A stretch of DNA of 64,000 nucleotides from Treponema sp. (GTDB lineage Bacteria > Spirochaetota > Spirochaetia > Treponematales > Treponemataceae): assembly GCA_017534445.1 (NCBI GenBank), contig JAFXWC010000038.1:1-64000 (forward strand), written 5' to 3'. Position numbers and translations under genes: made by a program. The notes under the pieces were generated by a model. It was given only the letters and a program-made list of their open reading frames with translations. It was not told the DNA's origin and made no database searches. Shown here piece by piece: positions 60,705 through 64,000 of this stretch; the stretch's first letter is position 1; the number at the start of each line of letters is the position of its first letter.

Positions 60705-61438
60705 TTTCCGCTCCCTATTTCGAGGGAGATATTTGCAAACGGAGAATAGAATTTAAAGTTGAAACCCTTTGTCTTTTTCTGCTCTTCGGAAATAACCTCT
60801 TCAGGCAGCGGAGTGAACACGTCGTAGGTAGCCGGATAAGTGCCGGTTACGGAAGCGTTACGCACATAGGCAGATGTTGGCATGGAAGTAAAGTTACCGT
60901 TGAAAGAAGCCTGACCCTGCGTCCTGCTTTCAAGGCCAAGATCTTCTCCCAAAAGGGAAGGAATCTGAACATCGCCAAGAATGTTTACGGAGTCAAGCTG
61001 CATGGAATCCATGGAAACAGTGGAAGCTGGAGTTGCCAAAGAAGCCCTTGCAACCGGATGGAAATCCTGCACCTGGGTCCCTTTTCCCCTGCCAAAAGGA
61101 AGCATTATTCCAAAAACGGCGGCAGCGGCTATTCCAGCAACAAAGTAGCTCATCTTCTTTGCAGTGGTAAAGCTCTTTGCAGACTTTGTATTTATTGTCC
61201 TTGTAAAGTTAAGTTTTGACTCAAGCTTTTGCCAAGAGGCTTCCATGCGGTCATTTCCAAATTCCACGGAAGCAGAGTCCTGGGCAAAAACCCTGTGCAA
61301 CTTGCGGAGTTTCTCCAGTTTTGCCTGGCATTCGGGACATGAGGCAACATGCTCTTCGTATTTTGCAAGATAAGCCGAAGGCAGTTCACCGTCGAGGTAA
61401 ATTGAATGGATATCATAATCAGGACAGGTAGACATCAT
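60701..61438 (-). CDS. Zinc-finger anti-sigma factor
   Basis: 245 residues (ATG ATG at 61438/61435; the second is better spaced from AGGAG). N-terminal zinc-binding anti-sigma domain (YEEHVASCPECQAKLEKL: HxxxCxxC), one helix (about 95-113, YFVAGIAAAAVFGIMLPFG) and a periplasmic Ser-rich region. Sits directly after the sigma factor, overlapping it by about 20 nt; it should hold the sigma factor at the membrane until a signal arrives. Confidence 0.85.
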   Translation of the reverse strand: MMSTCPDYDIHSIYLDGELPSAYLAKYEEHVASCPECQAKLEKLRKLHRVFAQDSASVEFGNDRMEASWQKLESKLNFTRTINTKSAKSFTTAKKMSYFVAGIAAAAVFGIMLPFGRGKGTQVQDFHPVARASLATPASTVSMDSMQLDSVNILGDVQIPSLLGEDLGLESRTQGQASFNGNFTSMPTSAYVRNASVTGTYPATYDVFTPLPEEVISEEQKKTKGFNFKFYSPFANISLEIGSGN

Positions 61439-61973
61439 CTTCTCCTATTATTTTAGCAAGCTGTTCGCGGGCGCGGAAAACACGGACCTTTACATTGCCT
61501 TCCGTAATTCCAAGCGCCTGCCCTATTTCCTTGTAGTTCATTTCTCCGTATTCACGCAACACAAGCACTTCCTTTAGCTTGTCGGGCAACTGGTTCAGGG
61601 CTTCCTTTGTCTTCTCTATGGCTTCTGCCTTAAGAAGCTCGGTCTCGCCAGAGTCCATGTGCTGCCGGTTTTCGTACAGGACCTTGTGGTAGGCCTTTGC
61701 CTCGCGTACCTTGCGCTTTGCATAGTTGAGCGATGCATTCTTTACCACGCGAATAAGCCAGAACTTTGCGTCATCCATGGAAGGAAAGACAAGCTTCTTT
61801 TCGTTCGCCTTGATGTATGAGTCGTGTACTAAATCTTCGGCAACTTCTTCATCATTCACAATACGGAATGACACCTTGAACAGAAGCTGCATTGTGGCGT
61901 TGTATACTTTTCTAAAGTCCTGCGGATCAGCACAGTTTATCTGCTCCGCCGAACCCTCTTTACTATTAAACAT
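61419..61973 (-). CDS. rpoE: ECF sigma factor (sigma-24 type)
   Basis: 184 residues from the ATG at 61973. Region 2 (MQLLFKVSFRIVNDEEVAEDLVHDSYIKANEKK), linker, then region 4 (LNQLPDKLKEVLVLREYGEMNYKEIGQALGITEGNVKVRVFRAREQL). Directs RNA polymerase to promoters for an envelope-type response. Its anti-sigma factor overlaps it. The gene follows cysS by 66 nt, as cysS and the sigma-24 gene (TP0092) neighbour each other in Treponema pallidum, by my recollection. GAGG lies upstream. Confidence 0.92.
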   Translation of the reverse strand: MFNSKEGSAEQINCADPQDFRKVYNATMQLLFKVSFRIVNDEEVAEDLVHDSYIKANEKKLVFPSMDDAKFWLIRVVKNASLNYAKRKVREAKAYHKVLYENRQHMDSGETELLKAEAIEKTKEALNQLPDKLKEVLVLREYGEMNYKEIGQALGITEGNVKVRVFRAREQLAKIIGEDDVYLS

Positions 61974-62039
61974 CCTAGCCTCTTGTAAGTTACAGCCCGG
62001 CCGCAAAAATAATGCTTGCAAGCCAAAACTGCACAAAAC

Positions 62040-63608
62040 TCATTTTTTGCGCTCCCAGACAGGGCCGTTGGGTGTGTCCGTAACAACAATGCCCCTTGCC
62101 GTAAGCTCGTCACGGATTCTGTCCGCCTCTGCAAAGTTCTTGTCCTTCTTAGCCTGAACTCTGGCTGCAACCAAAACGTCTATCTCTGCGGCTTCGCTGT
62201 CACCCTCGTGGCTTATGTTGGCAGCACCCGCCCCTGCATTCCCCTGTGAGGACAAGGAAGCGGCGCTCTGTGACTGCAACGCCTCTTTTGCACTCTTTAA
62301 AAGGCCAAGGCCAAGTACGCTGTCCATGCGCCCCACAAGCTCCAGTGCCTCTGAAGGGCTTAGGGAAGAATCCTTTACTGCTTTTTGAACGCGGCTAAGT
62401 GCTGCGGGAGTACCAAGGTCGTTCTCCAGGTCTTCCCTGAATTTTGTAAGGAGCTCTGCCGCTGAAGAAGAAAGACCTTCCAAAGATGCGGCCTGACCCT
62501 TTGCATATTCTTTTTCCGTTACGCTGCCACCAAACTGCTTTGCAAGCTTTGCCACGCGGTTAACAAGAGCCATCCTTGCGTTTTTTGCGCTTTCCATGGC
62601 ATCAAAGCTAAAGTAAAGCTGCTTTCTGTAATGGCCTCCCAAAAGGAAGAAGCGGTAGTCAAGCGGACTAAAGCCTTTATCTATTAACGACTGAAGGCGC
62701 AAAAAGTTACCGCTGGACTTGCTCATCTTTGCAGCCTCTGCCTCACCGCCAGCCTCACCGGAAGCGGAAGCCTTGGGCTTTGCAATAACAAGGAATTCAT
62801 TGTGCAGCCAGTAGTTAACCCACTTCGTCCCCGTAGCACCCTCGCTCTGGGCAATTTCGTTGGTATGGTGGATGGGCACGTGGTCAATACCGCCGGTGTG
62901 AATGTCAAAGTGCTCGCCAAGATACTTCATGCTCATTGCAGAACATTCAATGTGCCAGCCGGGATAGCCCCTTCCCCAGGGAGAATCCCAAGTCAAAGCC
63001 TGGTTTTCGAACTTGCTCTTTGTAAACCAAAGCACAAAGTCGTAGGGGCTGCGCTTGTTTGGATCAACCTCTATGCGGGCCCCTGCCTTAAGATCGTTTA
63101 TGTCTATGCCTGCAAGCTTACCGTAATCCGGGTAGGTAGAAACGTCATAGTAAAGGTTTCCTCCAGCCATGTAGGTGTGGCCGTTGGCTTCAATCCGCTT
63201 TATAAGCTCAATCATTTCGGGAATGTGCTCTGTTGCCTTGCAGATTACGTCCGGGCGGCGGATATTCAGTGCATCAATGTCAGAAAGAAAGGCATCCGTA
63301 TAGAATTTTGCAACTTCCAGAACGGACTGGTGCTTTTCTTCTGCAGTCTTAAGCATCTTGTCCTTGCCGTCATCAGCATCACCCGTAAGGTGGCCAACGT
63401 CCGTTATGTTCATGACGTGCTTTTTGTCATAGCCAAGAAATGTAAGCGTGCGGTCAAGAGTGTCCAAAAAAACGTATGCACGCAGGTTTCCTATATGGGC
63501 ATAATTGTAAACCGTAGGCCCGCATCCGTAAAAACCGCAGAAACCCGGCCTAATAGGCACAAACTCCTGCATTTGGCGTCCCATTGTGTTAAATAAACGT
63601 AGTCCCAT
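62040..63608 (-). CDS. cysS: Cysteinyl-tRNA synthetase
   Basis: 522 residues. Charges tRNA-Cys. GPTVYNYAHIGN (HIGH-type), zinc ligands (Cys in GCGPTVY, WHIECSAMS, and HVPIHHTNEIAQSEG), and KMSKSSGNF. Compared with the usual enzyme, an Ala/Glu/Gly-rich insertion (KPKASASGEAGGEAEAA) stands just before KMSKS and another low-complexity stretch (AASLSSQGNAGAGAANIS) near the C-terminal anticodon-binding end. The start has GGGGG 7 nt upstream. Confidence 0.94.
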   Translation of the reverse strand: MGLRLFNTMGRQMQEFVPIRPGFCGFYGCGPTVYNYAHIGNLRAYVFLDTLDRTLTFLGYDKKHVMNITDVGHLTGDADDGKDKMLKTAEEKHQSVLEVAKFYTDAFLSDIDALNIRRPDVICKATEHIPEMIELIKRIEANGHTYMAGGNLYYDVSTYPDYGKLAGIDINDLKAGARIEVDPNKRSPYDFVLWFTKSKFENQALTWDSPWGRGYPGWHIECSAMSMKYLGEHFDIHTGGIDHVPIHHTNEIAQSEGATGTKWVNYWLHNEFLVIAKPKASASGEAGGEAEAAKMSKSSGNFLRLQSLIDKGFSPLDYRFFLLGGHYRKQLYFSFDAMESAKNARMALVNRVAKLAKQFGGSVTEKEYAKGQAASLEGLSSSAAELLTKFREDLENDLGTPAALSRVQKAVKDSSLSPSEALELVGRMDSVLGLGLLKSAKEALQSQSAASLSSQGNAGAGAANISHEGDSEAAEIDVLVAARVQAKKDKNFAEADRIRDELTARGIVVTDTPNGPVWERKK

Positions 63609-63719
63609 AAAAAACCCCCGGCAAAAACCTAAAACATCTGATTATTCCCGTAGAATACGCAAAAAACGCGAAAATTTCAAGATGGGCACTTAAGGCTTTT
63701 TTTCTGCAAAACAAAAAAA

Positions 63720-63760
63720 TGCCGGGTCGTGGTTCGACTACGCTCACCAACCGCCCGGCA
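63720..63760 (-). terminator. Terminator of barrel gene
   Basis: TGCCGGG (63720-63726) pairs with CCCGGCA (63754-63760). On the minus strand a T-run (ATTTTTTTG) follows. The loop holds GGTTCGACTACGC, as also seen in the second stem at 26234-26275. Confidence 0.8.
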
Positions 63761-63782
63761 ATGAAATGCTGCTGTTAATTGA

Positions 63783-64000
63783 CTAGAAGTGCCAGATTAC
63801 TCCGAGGGAAGGCAAGACAAGCACGTTTCCCTTAACGTCGGAATCTGCCTTGTTGCCGGCAACTTCTGCCTGTACAACGCCGTCAAAAATGTAGCGCAGT
63901 CCAAGATTTGCATAGAAGCCAAAGTGGTTTCCAATGTTGTAGACGCCATAGACATCCGCACCAATTCCAAAGGCACCGACTACGACAGAGTCTGTGTAAT
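63783..64000 (-). CDS. Outer-membrane barrel protein, C-terminal part
   Basis: Partial; the 5' end is outside the window. The 72 or so readable residues alternate aromatic/small residues in strands (GNHFGFYANLGLRYIF, GNVLVLPSLGVIWHF) and end in Phe, a barrel signature. Family not recognised. A terminator lies just downstream. Confidence 0.65.
   Translation of the reverse strand, partial: YTDSVVVGAFGIGADVYGVYNIGNHFGFYANLGLRYIFDGVVQAEVAGNKADSDVKGNVLVLPSLGVIWHF

Noticed and set aside
1-64000. tRNA, rRNA and CRISPR search by eye
   Set aside because: No GGTTCGA..-type T-arm in a cloverleaf context and no regularly spaced direct repeats with unique spacers were found. The GGTTCGAC in terminator-like hairpins (26261, 63731) is not a tRNA T-arm.

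Overview
The window looks like chromosome of a host-associated Treponema or a close spirochaete relative. I infer this from the gene set: a spirochaete-type trans-2-enoyl-CoA reductase (FabV/Ter), an archaeal/spirochaete-type UMP kinase, a sigma-24 gene beside cysS, fliS and flgN, many two-component and chemotaxis-like proteins, and barrel proteins ending in aromatic residues. I saw no rRNA, tRNA, CRISPR array, prophage or intact insertion sequence. Species cannot be fixed from the sequence alone.

Layout. 1-1.6 kb: a SUMF1-fold lipoprotein and an HTH regulator, divergent. 2.2-5.6 kb: murB, a double cyclic-nucleotide-binding regulator and two small exported proteins, flanked by inverted copies of a dispersed repeat. 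6.3-9.3 kb: fliS-flgN and a divergent 7TM/HD-GYP protein, flanked by inverted copies of another, three-hairpin repeat. 9.5-12.4 kb: a copper operon (csoR-copA) with tandem operators and a CopZ-like domain in frame at the end of copA. 12.7-16.8 kb: an ornithine-type decarboxylase and a degenerate M16 protease. 17.2-25.5 kb: an adenylate cyclase with a membrane coiled-coil protein, a UPF0210 protein, a GNAT enzyme, and a metal ABC transporter without an adjacent binding protein. 26.3-31.2 kb: a second SUMF1 protein and a hybrid kinase/response-regulator pair. 31.4-35.6 kb: hisD, def-fmt and a PASTA protein. 35.7-39.7 kb: small unknowns, vapBC and fabV/ter. 39.7-44.6 kb: two FtsX/LolCE-like permeases, a LolA-like protein and a barrel protein, with no ATPase beside them. 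44.8-50.7 kb: a methyltransferase, gdhA, a soluble chemoreceptor-like protein with a FIST sensor, and a PQ-loop/SGNH-like fusion. 50.9-57.7 kb: a CitA/DcuS-type two-component system, a LysR regulator, a hydrolase, a reverse transsulfuration pair (mccB-mccA) and an AlkD-like protein. 57.75-58.05 kb: a frameshifted small gene. 58.2-64 kb: cysS-rpoE-anti-sigma-transglutaminase-like-pyrH, all on the minus strand, and a partial barrel protein.

Two themes stand out. First, at least seven genes have a -10-like hexamer ending only 6-8 nt before the start codon and no usable Shine-Dalgarno sequence, which suggests leaderless transcripts. Second, the intergenic gaps hold several families of structured repeats whose stems show compensatory changes between copies, so structure rather than sequence appears to be kept. 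Other points of interest are the copA/copZ fusion with its own internal ribosome site, two enzyme-fold proteins lacking catalytic residues (M16 and transglutaminase), and an unusual membrane/SGNH-like fusion.
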